DNA of 64,000 bases. Source: Solenopsis invicta (taxonomy: Eukaryota > Arthropoda > Insecta > Hymenoptera > Formicidae). Of the stretch, positions 38,880 to 51,132 are shown piece after piece. A program made the translations under genes and the position numbers. Every line of letters begins with the position of its first letter. Position 1 is the first letter of the stretch. The stretch is taken from contig NC_052677.1 in assembly GCF_016802725.1 (NCBI RefSeq), positions 12,573,306 through 12,637,305 on the forward strand, read 5' to 3'. Under the pieces are notes generated by a model that was not told the DNA's origin, made no database searches, and saw only the letters and a program-made list of their open reading frames with translations.

Positions 38880-39500
38880 ATTGCCTCCGCCGGAGCTCAG
38901 TTGCATGACTCAGAGTGCTCAGTCAAGAAGTCCATTGACTTGCCGAGTGACGTAAGCAATTAGTGCGCTGTTTTGTTTGCGCGGGTACACACAGCTCAAA
39001 GTTGTTTGAGTTCGAGTTCGAGTGCTGCACGGTTAGGCTCGGCGACTCGCCTCGAAAACCCTTCCACAACCTACTCCTTCGCCTTTCCAGCCATCTCTTT
39101 CGCCTTCCCTCGTCGTCCCTCTTCATTCCTCCCGCGCCTTCGTCTTCCTCACTCGACCGGGGAGAGAGTCTTCTTCCCTCTCCGTCTCCTTCTTCGTCCT
39201 CTGCCACAACGTTCTCGTCCATTCTTTCTCTCTCCAATTCTTTCTCTCTTTCTCCCTCGCAATCTCATGCTTTGTCTCTGCCGAGTTCGTTTCCTCGAAC
39301 CTCCTTCGTTAAATCCAAATCCGAAGGTCCGTAGGTCGGCCGCTTTTTTGGGCTTTGATTCGTGTTACCGCGCTAAATTGCCACCGCAATGATCTTAATC
39401 GCCTTTTGTCTCCTTCCCTGCTGCGCGCTTCGTTGAGAATACCTGTCTCCGTTTTCTTCCTCCTCTTCGTTTAATGTAAACGGGGAGTCCTTTTGCAAAT
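38880..39500. other. pyrimidine-rich non-coding stretch
   Basis: From about 39,060 to 39,330 the plus strand is strongly pyrimidine-rich (CTTCC, TCTCTC and CCTCG words). Overlapping Ser/Leu/Phe/Pro frames of 120-140 codons reflect that composition. Confidence 0.5.
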
Positions 39501-39662
39501 ATTTAGTGGATCCTTGTTAGAACTCATGCACGACATTAATGAAGCGCTGGCTTAATTTAACTTCTTCCAATTTAATTGCCGGGGAGACGTAAATGAATTG
39601 AAACATTCAAATATCTCTATGTTCCAGCCTGTTCGGAATTATATAACAAAGACCCGTTTATT

Positions 39663-40580
39663 CACAGAGAAAAATGTTTCTTCAGATTTAACAAATTTTT
39701 TCTTAAATTCAAATAAATTTATGCGTTAAAATAATTCGACCAAGCCACTGTTTTAATTGAAAATTGCAATTGTTTGACTTTTTCAAATAATACATGTATC
39801 TTAAAGTAAATATTTGCTGTTGAAAAAAAAATTGTATTTCTTTTTCACTTAAACAATTTTATTATAATATTCAAACAATTTCATTGTTTCAGTAAAAGTA
39901 TTGTGTTATTTCAATAAAGGAATTTATAATTTCAATTTAATAATTTAATTACATTCATTTGTTGGAATAAGAGATATTTATTTTTCAATACTTTACCAAT
40001 TTTGCTTATAAAAAACATTTACTTTAGTAAGCTTGCTTGCAAAAAATGTTATATACAGAAAAAATTATTACCACATACAATATTTATCCGCAAACGTTGA
40101 CAACGTGATAAGTCATATGTTTTGAAAAATGAAGCAATATCGAAGCATCCTCTTTTAATAAAGCAAATTTTAATCAAATCTTTTTTCGTAAACGAACAAA
40201 CCAAACCATACTTTCGATATTAGCACGAAAAGATTGAACACCATCCGACCCGCGATTCTCGTTTCGGTAACATTGAATCTGAGCATATCTACACATTGCT
40301 AATAGCTGAAGTAAAATGCTTTATTTATTTTTTTTTTTAGTAATATTTAGCTTTTATTTCATTGAGCAATATTTAGTGTAATTAGAGAAAATGCTATTTT
40401 ATCGAAAAAATTGTTTCACGCAATCGTTTCTTCTGCCAAACAATATGATTTAATGCAACAAAACTAACAAATTTGTATTCAATGAAACAACGTTTTTACC
40501 TAAAGATATATCGTTCCTATGAAATGAATGTAAGTCAAACGAATAGAAACGCCGAGTATAAAGTAACGTTTTTCTCTGCG
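39663..40580. mobile_element. AT-rich island with possible TIRs
   Basis: A roughly 0.9 kb AT-rich island lies in GC-richer surroundings. CACAGAGAAAAATGT at 39,663-39,677 is matched by the inverted CGCAGAGAAAAACGT at 40,580-40,566 (13 of 15). This may be a degenerate non-autonomous DNA transposon. I see no clear target-site duplication and no internal coding capacity, so the boundaries are tentative. Confidence 0.3.
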
Positions 40581-40599
40581 TTGACACGTAGGACGTGAC

Positions 40600-43550
40600 G
40601 TGATAAATTAAGAAAAAGATTATAAACAATTTACGGGGAGTCTATAAAGAATGCCGTAGACAAAAGTTGACTGAACCGAATCGGCAAAATTGCAGTTCAT
40701 GTTCACAACAGGCGCATTCTAACGAGCGTGCCAATCACACGCATGTCGGGCTAAAAGAAGACGGACGATCCCCTGCGGAAGGGTCGGGGGTCATCGTTCG
40801 AATTCCACCAGCGATGCCCAATATGGCCGGCCCGAGAAACCGGCCCAGATCGCGCCGATTTTCGATCGTCGGGCTCCCATCACAAGCGCGTGCGTACAAT
40901 AATAAGCACGGACGAGTTGTATCGCGAGAAAATAATGTGAGAACGGTCTCTTCCTAAGCGCATCATTATCTCCCTCTTCCCACCGCGGGCCGATCGATCT
41001 GTCGAGCCGATTTCAAGCCGGGCAGACCTGCAATTACTATCTATTATCTGTCGGCGTGGGTGTAGGTAATCTCGCGATCGTGTCGAGGGCCTCTCGCCTT
41101 CCTTCTTCTCGGTCAGGATGAGGCCAAGGCGGCAGGCTGAACACCGATACTTTGTACGTTCTTTGATTACCTCGGATTTACTCCCCTCGTTTCTGTTACT
41201 TCGGGATTGCTTCCTCAACCTCTGCTGTTACTTCACCACTATCTTCCTCCCCTTCCTCCTCTTCCTCTGTCACTCGAGCGCTCTCCTTCTCCGTATAGTT
41301 TCCCTTTCTGCATCTCGCGTGCATCCTCCCTCCCATCCTTCTCTCTCGCCATCTCGGCGCTCGAATACAAAGAGGGACAAACTTAGAAGGATACTTGATC
41401 CGCGTAATCTCTACGCTCTAGGAAGAAAATAATTTTTGACCCCGTAGCCGCAGTCCCGCGCAACTTCATCGCTCAGGGGTTAACGGCGCCCGATTGCGCT
41501 TTCAACGTTAACGCGAGTTCGTCGAGCCGTGTAAACGCGCCGCCAGGCGATATACGCGGCGAAAAATCCATACCGAGTGTCCGGCGCGCACTGAAATCTG
41601 CATATTATGAAAATTCGCCGCATGAGCGCGAGGGGCTGCGGCGGCGCGGCGCGGCGCGGCGCGGCGTGGCGCGGCTCGTATCGCGGCGTTTCGAAATAAA
41701 TGTCCACGCTGATCAAATTTAAACGTAATACTCTATAAATTTACATCGCGCGCGGCTCACCCGCGTAGTTTGCCCGCGCGCGACTTCACGCTCGACGGAC
41801 AGCCCATCGCGTATTCGCGCAAATTTATCGGAAGGATCGACACGATCGCGCGCATCGCAAATATTTATAAATGCGACGAATTAGCTCTCTCTCTCTCCCT
41901 CTCGCGTTTCCCCGTTACACAACGACGCGAAAGTGCATTAAGACTTTTTAAATCGAGGGCTGACACGGCCACGCTCTGTGACACGCCCGAATCGCTCTTC
42001 TTGATTAAATTGGACATCTGAAAACATTTAAATATTTTCCTCGATATTTATACGTAATTGTGAAATGAGAGAATTACTCAACACTGGCAATAAAATGTTA
42101 ATAAACGCTGTAAATTTCTATTGGCTACGGGAATCACTCGACGGATCCGCGGACTAAATTTTAAAAGGCTTTTTAATCGCTCGGTATGTAAACGTATAGC
42201 ATTTTCATCGAGCCCGCTCTAACGGAATCGCTAATTACGAACGGATGTCTTATACAACTATAGATTAATTTGCGAGCGTCGATTCCGCTTCAACTTTTCG
42301 TTTATTTATTACATATTTCTGGCTGTAATTCTAGCGCTGTTAGAGTCAGACGTATTTTCTTTATCCAGACGTCGCCTATAGCTTTGCCGGATCAAATCCT
42401 TCTTTTCGCTCTCCCTCCCCCCCTCTCTCTCGTACCAGGACGAAAGGAAGGATCTGTTAAGGATTAACAGAATCAGAACTGCCAGCCCAACTGTCTTCGG
42501 CCGAGCAATCCAGCGTATCGCGATAATTGCGAATTACGCGCGCTTCGAGGTTCGAGAGAAGGAAAGTAATTTATCTCGGCATGCCCACTCACAGTCCATA
42601 AAAATGTAGCGAGATGTTACCGAAGGCGAGAAGGAGGTCGTTGAAACGCGCGCGCGGCTTCAGATCCTTTTTTCTCCCTCTCTGTCGTCTCTCCTCTTCT
42701 CGCTCGCTCTTGTTTCTCCCCTCCTGTCCCCTAACTCCCCGACGCGGTAATTCCCATTCTACATCCCATTCCCCAAGGGGTTAGTTTTCACGCGGGTTAG
42801 GCGAGTAATATGAGCTGCCACTCAAGGGCCGTCCTGTATTACCGTTCGAGTAATTATGGCAAACCCTCGCACGGACGCGCGGCTGGCACCTTCGGAACGA
42901 CGAATACATTGTAGCCTTATGAGTTGAAATTGTTGCCGGAAAGAGGAGGAGAGCCGCTCTCGTTCCTGTCCGCCGGCCCGATGGGTAATTAACCCGGAAC
43001 CCCGGAACGTTTCGCGACAGGCTGATTCCGCTTATCGGTGAAGAAACCTTCCGGATCCTAAAGCGCAATTTTCACTACTGATTTAGAATCAAGAATTCTA
43101 TGTATGAGAAATCTGTCGGAATTTACACAGCGGTACTCTTAATTCGCGACGATTTCCTTCTAATTTCCACGATTATTAATTTCGTCATTCTATCGGTACG
43201 TGGAATTCAAGTACGGTCGCGACGACGGCTCGATTTGGCAAATTCGCTCGCTGAATTTGCTTCTCTCTCGCTGTGCCCTCCGGGGGCATTTCGCTTCGGG
43301 AAGAGAGTGCATAACTCTTGGCTACTCGACAAAAAATGTGTTTTCTAAATGCCAAAACCTCACAGCAACGTGCGCCGAAGCGCGCGTGCGGTAACGCCAT
43401 TAATCGCGCTGCATTCTCGCGAAAACGCGTGTGATTTCGAGGGCGGGCGACTCGGAATCGATGGAGCGCGGAATCGGTCGCGGAGTACCGACCAATTAGT
43501 CGGCCGATGATTGGCGCGTGTAAACCGAAACGATGACGTCGCTGGCGAAC
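40600..43550. other. non-coding sequence, no gene seen
   Basis: Mixed sequence with a pyrimidine-rich stretch (41,150-41,380). Overlapping frames of 80-110 codons are not recognised. The CGCG content is high near 41.5-41.9 and 42.6-43.0 kb. Confidence 0.45.
41636..41676. repeat. (GCGGC)n pentamer array
   Basis: About eight GCGGC units with one GTGGC variant. It has the same pentamer as the 3' part of the array near 38.85 kb. Confidence 0.85.
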
Positions 43551-43558
43551 CGACGCCC

Positions 43559-43564
43559 CCGCCG

Positions 43565-43595
<31 letters not shown>

Positions 43596-43616
43596 CGCTG
43601 CCGCCACCGCCGCCGC
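43559..43616. repeat. (GCC)n trinucleotide array, about 58 bp
   Basis: GCC units with a few ACC/GCT interruptions. The minus strand reads poly-Gly/Ala/Arg. Frames of 80-195 codons across it on both strands are not supported as genes. Confidence 0.9.
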
Positions 43617-43619
43617 GCC

Positions 43620-44213
43620 GTTCGTGAACCGGCCCGGACCTCGGGCTCCACGCACACCGGCACACGGTCCCCTCTTTCTTGCACGTGCGTACACCACCAG
43701 GATATGCGCCGAGACATGTACGCGCACCCACACACGGCTCTCGGTCCCTCTGTTCATCTCGCTCCCTCGCATCCGCGCGCGCGCGCGTCCCCTAAGTACG
43801 CCGGTGTCTCCGTCTCTCTCGGTATTGCGCCCATAGCGTGTTTCTCGGGAGCGCGAGCCAACAAATATCCGTGTGGACGGTTACAGGGCGGACTAATGGA
43901 ATTGATTAAAATGTGTTCGATCAACCGAACCGCGGCTTGCCCGCCCCCGCCTCCTCCACCTCCTCCTCCTCCTCCTCCTCCATCTCCTCCTCTCACTAGC
44001 GAAGCCACCCACCGCGTCCCGCTGTATCCCTCTCGTACACCCTCGGCTATCCTATCGCGCCTGACTGTAGAACCTGACGAGCGCAATCGAATATTTGCGT
44101 TTAGGTAGGCACGCCGACGCGGAAAATGCTATCTTTGTCAATTAATTCAACCTGTTGTCCCAGGTCAGCCGCGCGGGCTTCGACCTCCTCCTACTTTATC
44201 TCCTTTTCTCTGC

Positions 44214-44217
<4 letters not shown>
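43620..44217. other. GC-rich low-complexity non-coding stretch
   Basis: Pyrimidine-biased sequence includes a CCT/CTC array (about 43,945-43,992). A 191-codon plus-strand frame spans it, but consists of Arg-, Pro- and Ser-rich low-complexity blocks. Confidence 0.45.

Positions 44218-44261
<44 letters not shown>
44218..44261. repeat. (CT)n microsatellite
   Basis: Perfect CT run of about 43 bp. Confidence 0.95.
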
Positions 44262-44262
<1 letters not shown>

Positions 44263-44299
44263 CCTCTCATACATATTTTCACATCTTCCACCGTTACTT

Positions 44300-45890
44300 G
44301 AACCTGTATGAGATGCGATTGGGAAAATTGGCGGTTTTGCAGATTACTAAGAGAGGGAAAGAGCAATTATTTTGGGAAATTACGTTCTGAAGTGAAGCCA
44401 TAACGAAAGTTGTTACTGCACTAATCTCATCGCAAGTTCAACGGAAGCTTCGTACAGAATAAAGTGGAAGAATATGTTTATCGGATAAATTGATAACACA
44501 ATTCTTCTCTTATCTAGAGTGAAACGTACGTTCTACGGATCAAATAACAGCGATGGAATAATTTTGTTTACAGACTTACAACGTCTGGACGACGTATCCA
44601 GAGGACAAAGCTAATTGTAATTACCCTCGGTAATCTTTGCGCTAAGAAACGTTCCGGAAGTCAAACCTTGATCTCTTCGCGCTGTTCCGACGACTCATAA
44701 ATTCGTCGAGCCGGTGGTATCGGACAGTTCCCAAGCGGATTATCGGGGCGCCATGCTTACGTAGGTGCGTGCGCAATTAACGACAGTGAGCTGAGTATAA
44801 TAAAGACCGGTCGAGCGTAGTCGGGCCAACGCCTGCGAGCGAGAAGGAGAGGAGCTACCGGTACAAGCGAGATGATAGAGACCAGTTCATTAGCGACACT
44901 CGCGACTCGCCTCGGAGACATCTATTTTATTTATTTGCTTATTTTTCGCTCCTTCGTCCGCTTCGTTCACGCGTTCACCGTCCTCGATCGGCCAACGTGA
45001 ATACGCGCGCGACTGTCCCGTTTTATTTCTTGACCAATCTCGCTCCATTCCCTTTAAACCTTTGCAATCCCAAATTATACAGGATGTCTGGCGAGAAAAT
45101 ATAAGAATGTTATAGCTGACGTCTGCAAAATTTGAGTCTCTCTCTCTCTCTCTCTTTCTCTCGTCAGAAAAGTTTCGAGCGGCGAAATTACCTGCGTTTC
45201 GCATTTAATTTTGCCAAACGCATCTCTCGGTGGTGGATCGATGAGACGCACAAATAATTGGATATCATTAAATCGCTTTTTACTTAGGCCTTTAGGAATA
45301 ATCTTACAGGATTACTTTTTTCGTCTTTAAGAGTACCTACATTAATTAGTCTTTAAAGGCTCTTAAGAGGGCTTGAATGCTTTCATGAATCTTAAACAAT
45401 GACCACTGCCGAGAAAGGAAAATCTACAAGAGTGTTCTTTAAAGAACACGAAGCATTTTTCTCTATTCTTAGAAAAAGCGAGAGGATAGACGGTTCAAAT
45501 AACTAAAATGAACACTTACTAAAAGGTCTTGGTAAAAGCCTAAGATCAATTTTCAGAAATAATATTAGAGAGATAAATTATCCCGCACGATATTATTTAC
45601 GGCCAGCGTTGCAGCTTCAACAGTTATAAAACGGACACTTCGTTACCGTCGTTGCGGTATTTCGTTCAGAATTGAATTCGCGGAGGATGCGGGATCCTCC
45701 ATTGGCTCGATTTAATAGCCTACCGCGTGTCCCGACGAACCACGGCCTCATCGCTCGCTCGGCTTTATTCGCGAGTAGCCGTTTAAGCGGCTAACTGTAT
45801 AAATGAGAGAAACAGGATTCTGTGGGACTCAAGAAAGAGAGAAAGAGGGAGAGAAAGTAAGGAGGGAAAGGAAAAAAAAAGTCCACACCA
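44300..45890. other. non-coding sequence with short palindromes
   Basis: A TC run lies at 45,136-45,162. The perfect 18-bp palindrome GTGTTCTTTAAAGAACAC sits at 45,432-45,449, and CTCTTAAGAG lies a little upstream. A TATAATAAAGACCGG word lies at about 44,796-44,810. No gene is seen. Confidence 0.45.
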
Positions 45891-45924
45891 CCATCAACGT
45901 CGCCGTCGCCGCCACCGGTACCAC

Positions 45925-45961
<37 letters not shown>

Positions 45962-45980
45962 GCCGCCGCCACCGCCGCCG
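45925..45980. repeat. (CCG)n trinucleotide array
   Basis: CCG/CCA units, about 55 bp, preceded by ACC/GCC units from about 45,888. It reads poly-Ala or poly-Val in short frames, with no other coding evidence. Confidence 0.9.
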
Positions 45981-46264
45981 CGTGGAAACCTGTCCCTAAT
46001 TGATAGGAAATTCCTGCGCGCGAGTACCTGCGAGATTTTTCAGCGCCCCTAACAGGTTGGAACTGGATACTTCGCGACGATTTGTAATCCGCGCTGCTCG
46101 TTCGCGGCCAGGGCCGTCCTCTTGTCACGTGATGAGCCTGAATCTAGCGAAACAAACCGTGTTTTTTTTCCCACCGTGCGCGCGACAACTTTTAAGATAT
46201 ATTTGACGATTTACAAAAAATTACGAGGCCAAGGGAAAGCGTACAAGAACCGCTCCAGTCGGGT

Positions 46265-46800
46265 TGAGAGAGACCGAATTTAAATTAATTAAATTCATTC
46301 AGCGACTAATTCTAATTAAATTCGCCGATAAGAGATTCGACATCTTTACGGATTAGTCAACTCATTTGAAATTTCTCTTTCAAGATGTCTCTCTCGGATC
46401 ACAGACGGAAAGTAATACGCAAGAGAAATTGATGCAATCGTTAACGCATTAAGGATTGGACGCCGCGGTAGCTTCAGCTCACGACACATACTTTGCAAAT
46501 TAATCGGCCGCCATCTAATTGGCCTTTAATTGGCCCTGTGTAAATAATAAATAAATGCCCTGTGTGCGCATGAAACGACAAAAGTAAAACGATCGCTGCG
46601 GATCGGCGCAGCGGGAGGCTCGTGAAATTTCGCCAAAGTCCTCGTAAAAAATGTGGACTTTTGATAGTACGGCTGGGCTCATCTTATCCTTTTGTTTTTA
46701 TTAAATACGCGCCCCACAAGATTTACGCCGCCAATTAGCCGTGCCTCGCGCATAATGAATTTACATTAATGCGCACCACGGTGAATTAATCACGCGCCGC
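46265..46800. promoter_or_regulatory. homeodomain-site-rich segment
   Basis: Three clusters of TAAT/ATTA cores occur: 46,270-46,320 (AATTAATTAAATTC, CTAATTCTAATTAAATTC), 46,497-46,560 (AAATTAATCGG, CTAATTGG, TTAATTGG, then AATAAATAAATG) and 46,730-46,795 (CAATTAGCC, GAATTTACATTAATGCG, GAATTAATCACGCG). A GCCGCCAT Pho/YY1-like word is at about 46,508. The sequence between is complex and not repetitive. This resembles developmental enhancer sequence; binding is inferred. Confidence 0.25.
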
Positions 46801-46809
46801 GCGAAACGC

Positions 46810-48400
46810 GCTTTAAACCGGCGAAGTCTCGCATTATGCGATTTACTCGGGATTTTTTCTCAATGTCGGGGAATGCGAGTTACACAGACGAACGAGAAAT
46901 CTACAAAAATTCTCAAATAAACGCATTAACCATCGTTTCAATGTTATCAGTGAAAAATATGCCGGATTGCCATTTCTACATTAGCCCGTCCAACATTTTT
47001 TTTTCCTCGCTGCCTTCCCAGTCCAATTGGGTCACTGGTACCTGATAGGTTTTTTGAAAGGGTTTTGGGGCTCTAAAAAAATCTGAAAAAACTCCGGTAC
47101 ACTCTTTCAACATTTCAGAATACGATTTTACAATTGTTTGACCCGAAACATTTTTTTTTTCTTTTTCGTACGTGTCCGAATTCGAGGCAGAATAATTCAA
47201 AATTGAAAATTTGTCTGAATTTTCAAGTACCTGGTTGGACCACGGAGGGTCAAGAGAGTAAATAGTTATGTATATTTATGATCTTTTTTTCTCTCATCTC
47301 TCCTTCTCCTACAAATTGTCAAAAGTGATGTTTGCAAAAAGATGAAAGATTTATACCGAATGTCGGCGAGAACGTGGTAATCCCGCCGGGGCGAGGCAAC
47401 GGTAAACTAATTTTTCCGAGGAGCACAGCACGGACGTACGCGTCTTTATGGGTGTTTCCGATGACGTCTACCAATTTTCCGCACGCTCGCGTGAAACGAG
47501 CAGGTACGTCACTTCATGACGGCGGAGTCGTCACATTCGGCACGTTCGCGCAAGAAATATGACTGGCGTCGTTTCCCCCAAAAGTGGATTGAACGAGAGG
47601 GAGCCATTTCGTGCCCGGCGGCGTTTTCGTGCGTCTTTTTTTACCAGGCGGTTCATGAAAAGCTGAGCGATATCAACTGCCGACCACGAACACGAAATCG
47701 TCGTCGTCGTCGTCGACTGCGAAATTGAGCGCCGCGTTCACGGCGCACGAATGACGACGAGAGAATCGCGCGCGTGTAGATAAAGTTTATTAATCTGAAA
47801 GCGTAGAAGAAAGTTCGGGATAACGGTTAACGCACATCGATGTATTTGGGGCCGCTAAAAAAGAACGAGTTTACATACACACAGACACACACACAAGTGG
47901 TTCCTTCCGGAAAGGTATCTGAAAAGTAGCTGAAACACGGACAGAGACGAAAACTCTCGGCGGCCAACTCTCCCGGAGATGGAGTGCGCTTAGCGGGTTT
48001 GCGTACCCTCGGCTCTCTCGCCGATAATACAATAGCGCACACAGTGAGGAGGCTGTCAGACGCACTCTCGTATCGCGCGAATAAAAGTGTATTAAAGCTG
48101 TCAACCGCATCCTCGTCGATTAACCAAAGGAACGCGAGAAACACTTGGCATATTCATATAACATTCTTGTTTTATTCGCGGTATCTGCTCGCACGGTGAT
48201 CGGCGCCGTTGCGTTTCGAAACGCCGCGCCGCTGTTGCGTTGCGCGAATTCTCGCGCAGGATTTTACATTAAACATCTACAGCGAAGTGTTGAAAAATCG
48301 TCGAGATTTCTCGGAGAGGCTCGTGCCGCGAGTTTCGCGTACGCAGTCGATCGCGGCACAAGCGCCGCATAGATATCTAAAATACAACTGTACGACGATC
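46810..48400. other. non-coding sequence, no gene seen
   Basis: T-runs at 46,998-47,006 and 47,152-47,160 flank a short AT-rich patch. A CGT run is at about 47,698-47,714. From 47.7 kb onward the sequence is CG-rich. Open frames here are short and Arg-rich. Confidence 0.45.
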
Positions 48401-49030
48401 GGGGGAACGGCGCGGCATGGCGTGGCGTGGCGCGCGAACGAGAATCGAAATAAAAGCGCAACGGGCGAAAATCCAGACTCCAGAACGCGAAAGTCGCTAC
48501 GTGCTCGTAACGAAGGTTGCGCGATGTCATTCATCGCGGCTTTTCCGGCTGTTTATCGCGATAGTCTGGCGAACGGGAAGCGGCACAATGGCCGTACGCG
48601 AATAGGAACAAAGAGTCGACGCGACGGGACCAGGTATCGCCAGGCGATGCCCGTTGTATCGCCCTCGTAACGTCGTTCGCGGGCGTCGGGAGTGATAAAG
48701 AGACACCGCCGCGGCGGCGGCGGCGGCGGCGGCGGCAGCAGCAGCGACAGGACGAGACGAGTGAGGTAGGGTTCGACGTACACGCGGAACACAAAACGAC
48801 CGCGAATCGCAGTTATAGCCAGATAGATCCAAAAAACGCGTTTCGACTCTCGTAATCGTGCACGCCGCAAACGAGCACCCAGCTCACCTCGTCTGCCGCG
48901 AGAGCGAGAGAGAGAGAGAGAGAGAGAGACCTGGTCTGGAGAGAAAACAAAAACGAGGGCGAGTCAATCGCGCACGGTGACAATGACGCGACGCCATTCC
49001 GGGCGCGTTCTTCGACACTAGATCAACTAC
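48400..49030 (-). promoter_or_regulatory. CpG-rich candidate leader/promoter region
   Basis: Contains GGCAT/GGCGT pentamer-like units (48,405-48,433), a GGC array (48,708-48,745) and a GA run (48,906-48,929). On the minus strand GAG|GTGAGC at about 48,888 is a donor-like site. CpG-rich DNA with GGC and GA repeats fits an insect 5' leader, but no coding exon can be assigned. Confidence 0.2.
48708..48745. repeat. (GGC)n trinucleotide array
   Basis: About ten GGC units followed by three GCA units. Confidence 0.9.
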
Positions 49031-49171
49031 AGGGATTCGTATCCTCTCTCTCTCAGACTGGCGAATAGCTATACCATTAAAAACACGATTTTGTTTTTAA
49101 TTATTTAACAGAGAGCTTCGACTGACGTGTCAAGACACAATATAAACAATCGAAATGCCTTATCACAGATA

Positions 49172-49505
49172 CACTGAAAGAATAAATTTCGTTGAAAGTA
49201 CAGATATGAAAATAATTATGCTGAATCATTAAAATAATTGCACACACCGCACTGAAAAAAAATCTGATAACTATTACCGAATTTGGTGAAGCTACCAAAT
49301 TTAGTAATAGAAAGATAAAAAAAAAATACGATTTTGTTGAAAATACAGATGTGAAAATAATTATGTTGGATCATTAAAATAATTACATTGCACTGGAAAA
49401 AGGATTTGGTAACTATTACGTTTGGTAAGGTAAGGTTACCAAACTTAAATAATTATTTTCATATCTGTGTTTTCAACAAAATCGTTCTTTCCACTTCTTT
49501 CAGTG
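49172..49505. mobile_element. MITE, 334 bp, TIR CACTGAAAG, TA-flanked
   Basis: The element begins CACTGAAAGAA and ends TTCTTTCAGTG, flanked on each side by TA (49,170-49,171 and 49,506-49,507), the target duplication expected for Tc1/mariner-type insertion. The inverted ends extend about 60 bp: both carry a TTGAAA-ACAGATATGAAAATAATTAT block. Internally the GTTGAAA...CATTAAAATAATT segment is tandemly duplicated with a period near 147 bp (about 49,190 and 49,337), and CACTGRAAA words recur at each junction. It has no coding capacity, so it is non-autonomous. Confidence 0.8.
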
Positions 49506-49509
49506 TAGA

Positions 49510-51120
49510 TTTTAGTGCTCATATTTATTGTATGATTTTATATACCGTTTCAAGTTGACGAAGCTGCGTGACGAATAAATTTTCGATCTAAAAACGTAGA
49601 CCCAAGTTAAAAAAAAAAAAAATATTAATATCACGTTATTAAATTGAAAGTTAATCTAATAGACATAATAAATAATGCTAACAAGCATCTAATCGGCTAA
49701 TGATTTTTTTTATTCAGATAGGAGCGTCCTGTCTTAGCGCTGTTCACGGTATAACATTTCTAAAGCGGAGCACTCATCGATTAAAGAGAGATGAATGAAG
49801 GATATTTTAATCGAGTGCCATTCAACGTCATCGTAAACAAACATCGTAAATAGAGCAGCTTGTACGATTCCCCGTTGAATAAAGCAGTTCTTGTTGCACG
49901 TGTATATATTCAGAAGCAGTCGGATTTTTTTACACCACGCACAAATCTTTGAGGGGACAAGATGTACGCGATTAATCGCGTTTTCTGCAACGTTTATTCT
50001 GAAAATCCCGTTCTTCTTGATTTCTTTAGAGAGCCGAAGCTGCGTTACCGGACACGTGAAAAAGTTATAGCGCGAACGCATGGAGAGATACGCGTAATAA
50101 AACGCAAACTTTTGCACGGCAGGCATCGCAGCGGTGAACACGCGCTCGCCGATGAATGCGAACACGACCGCTTGTATATACAGCGAAACTACGTTATTGT
50201 TTCGCAAAACCGAGGTTTGCGCGATTGATCCGCGAGTCGAGATAACTGGCGTTCCTATAGGACCAGATCCTGCTGCAGCGATATATCGCCGATGTACGTT
50301 ATGATTATACTCGCAGGTATTAATGATAGAAACTCAGATATATATAATCTAGTTACTTTCGATCGTATCCCTTTCACGTATCATCATATAACTTCGCGCG
50401 ATACGCACGACAGTTCGACCTCAAGAGCGATTAATTCGCGAAATACAAGAATAGCGTTTTCAAGCGTTCTCCTGCCGTTCGAAAAATTCAACGTTATCCG
50501 GATTCGCTCGCCTCTTTCTCGCGTGAAGGAGAGCAAGATTGCCTAACAAGTTTTTCGTCGCGTACAATGCGCGCCCGGATGATCATGCGGCAGGAGCGTC
50601 GCTTGCCCGGCAATCGACGGTATAAATAAGACCGGCGTAAATCCCAGATCATCATTGGTCACCGGCCTCACTTAACTGCCCCTCAGTACGGTGGCAAATT
50701 ATTATTTATCGCACGCTTCTAAAGATCGGTGGCGAAGAAAGCTTTAGCCGACGGACGGAACGAATGTAAGAATCGTAAATTGTCGTCTCGCCCGCGATTT
50801 CACTCGCTTACATTCCTCGTTCGCAGCAGCTTCCCGCGATCGAATCTATATTTGGAGTACGATTTATCGAATTCAAATATTTTCAGAATAACAAACTGTT
50901 CTCGTGATGTATTAGTGAATCTATACACGCTAATGTCTAAACGTGCTTCCTTGCTCTTCTCGCCTATCGTGAACGCACAGCGACGATCGCGAATGTGGAC
51001 TCGCTGTGCGTTCGTGATAGGAGAGAATAGAAATCATCTGTGTGTGAACCGCGATAGATATTTCACAGGAATTCGCGGATGATTGCCACAATTGTGGTCT
51101 CGAATGGGCCGCGAGCCTTC
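49510..51120. other. non-coding sequence, no recognisable gene
   Basis: A 157-codon minus-strand frame (50,207-49,734) is less Arg-rich than most here, but I recognise no domain and see no splice context. A TATAAATA word at 50,621-50,628, followed by AAGACCGG, could be a TATA box. The rest is unique sequence. Confidence 0.4.
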
Positions 51121-51132
51121 TTGACTTCATCC

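Noticed and set aside
38693..38963. Apparent CRISPR-like regular repeats near 38.7-38.9 kb
   Set aside because: Units are 5 bp with no spacers; this is a pentanucleotide array in what appears to be eukaryotic DNA.
40780..40830. tRNA T-arm-like GTTCGAATTCC word
   Set aside because: No matching acceptor stem, D-arm or anticodon stem can be laid out around it.
43533..44108. 191-codon plus-strand frame and 195-codon minus-strand frame in 43.2-44.1 kb
   Set aside because: Both are created by the GCC and CCT arrays and by GC-rich sequence that lacks stops.
46976..47240. Possible small TIR element between T-runs
   Set aside because: The GTCCAAC-like end words match over fewer than ten bases and no target duplication is visible.
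49734..50207. 157-codon minus-strand open frame
   Set aside because: Composition is plausible, but no recognisable domain, transmembrane pattern or exon borders. A frame this long is expected by chance in 64 kb.
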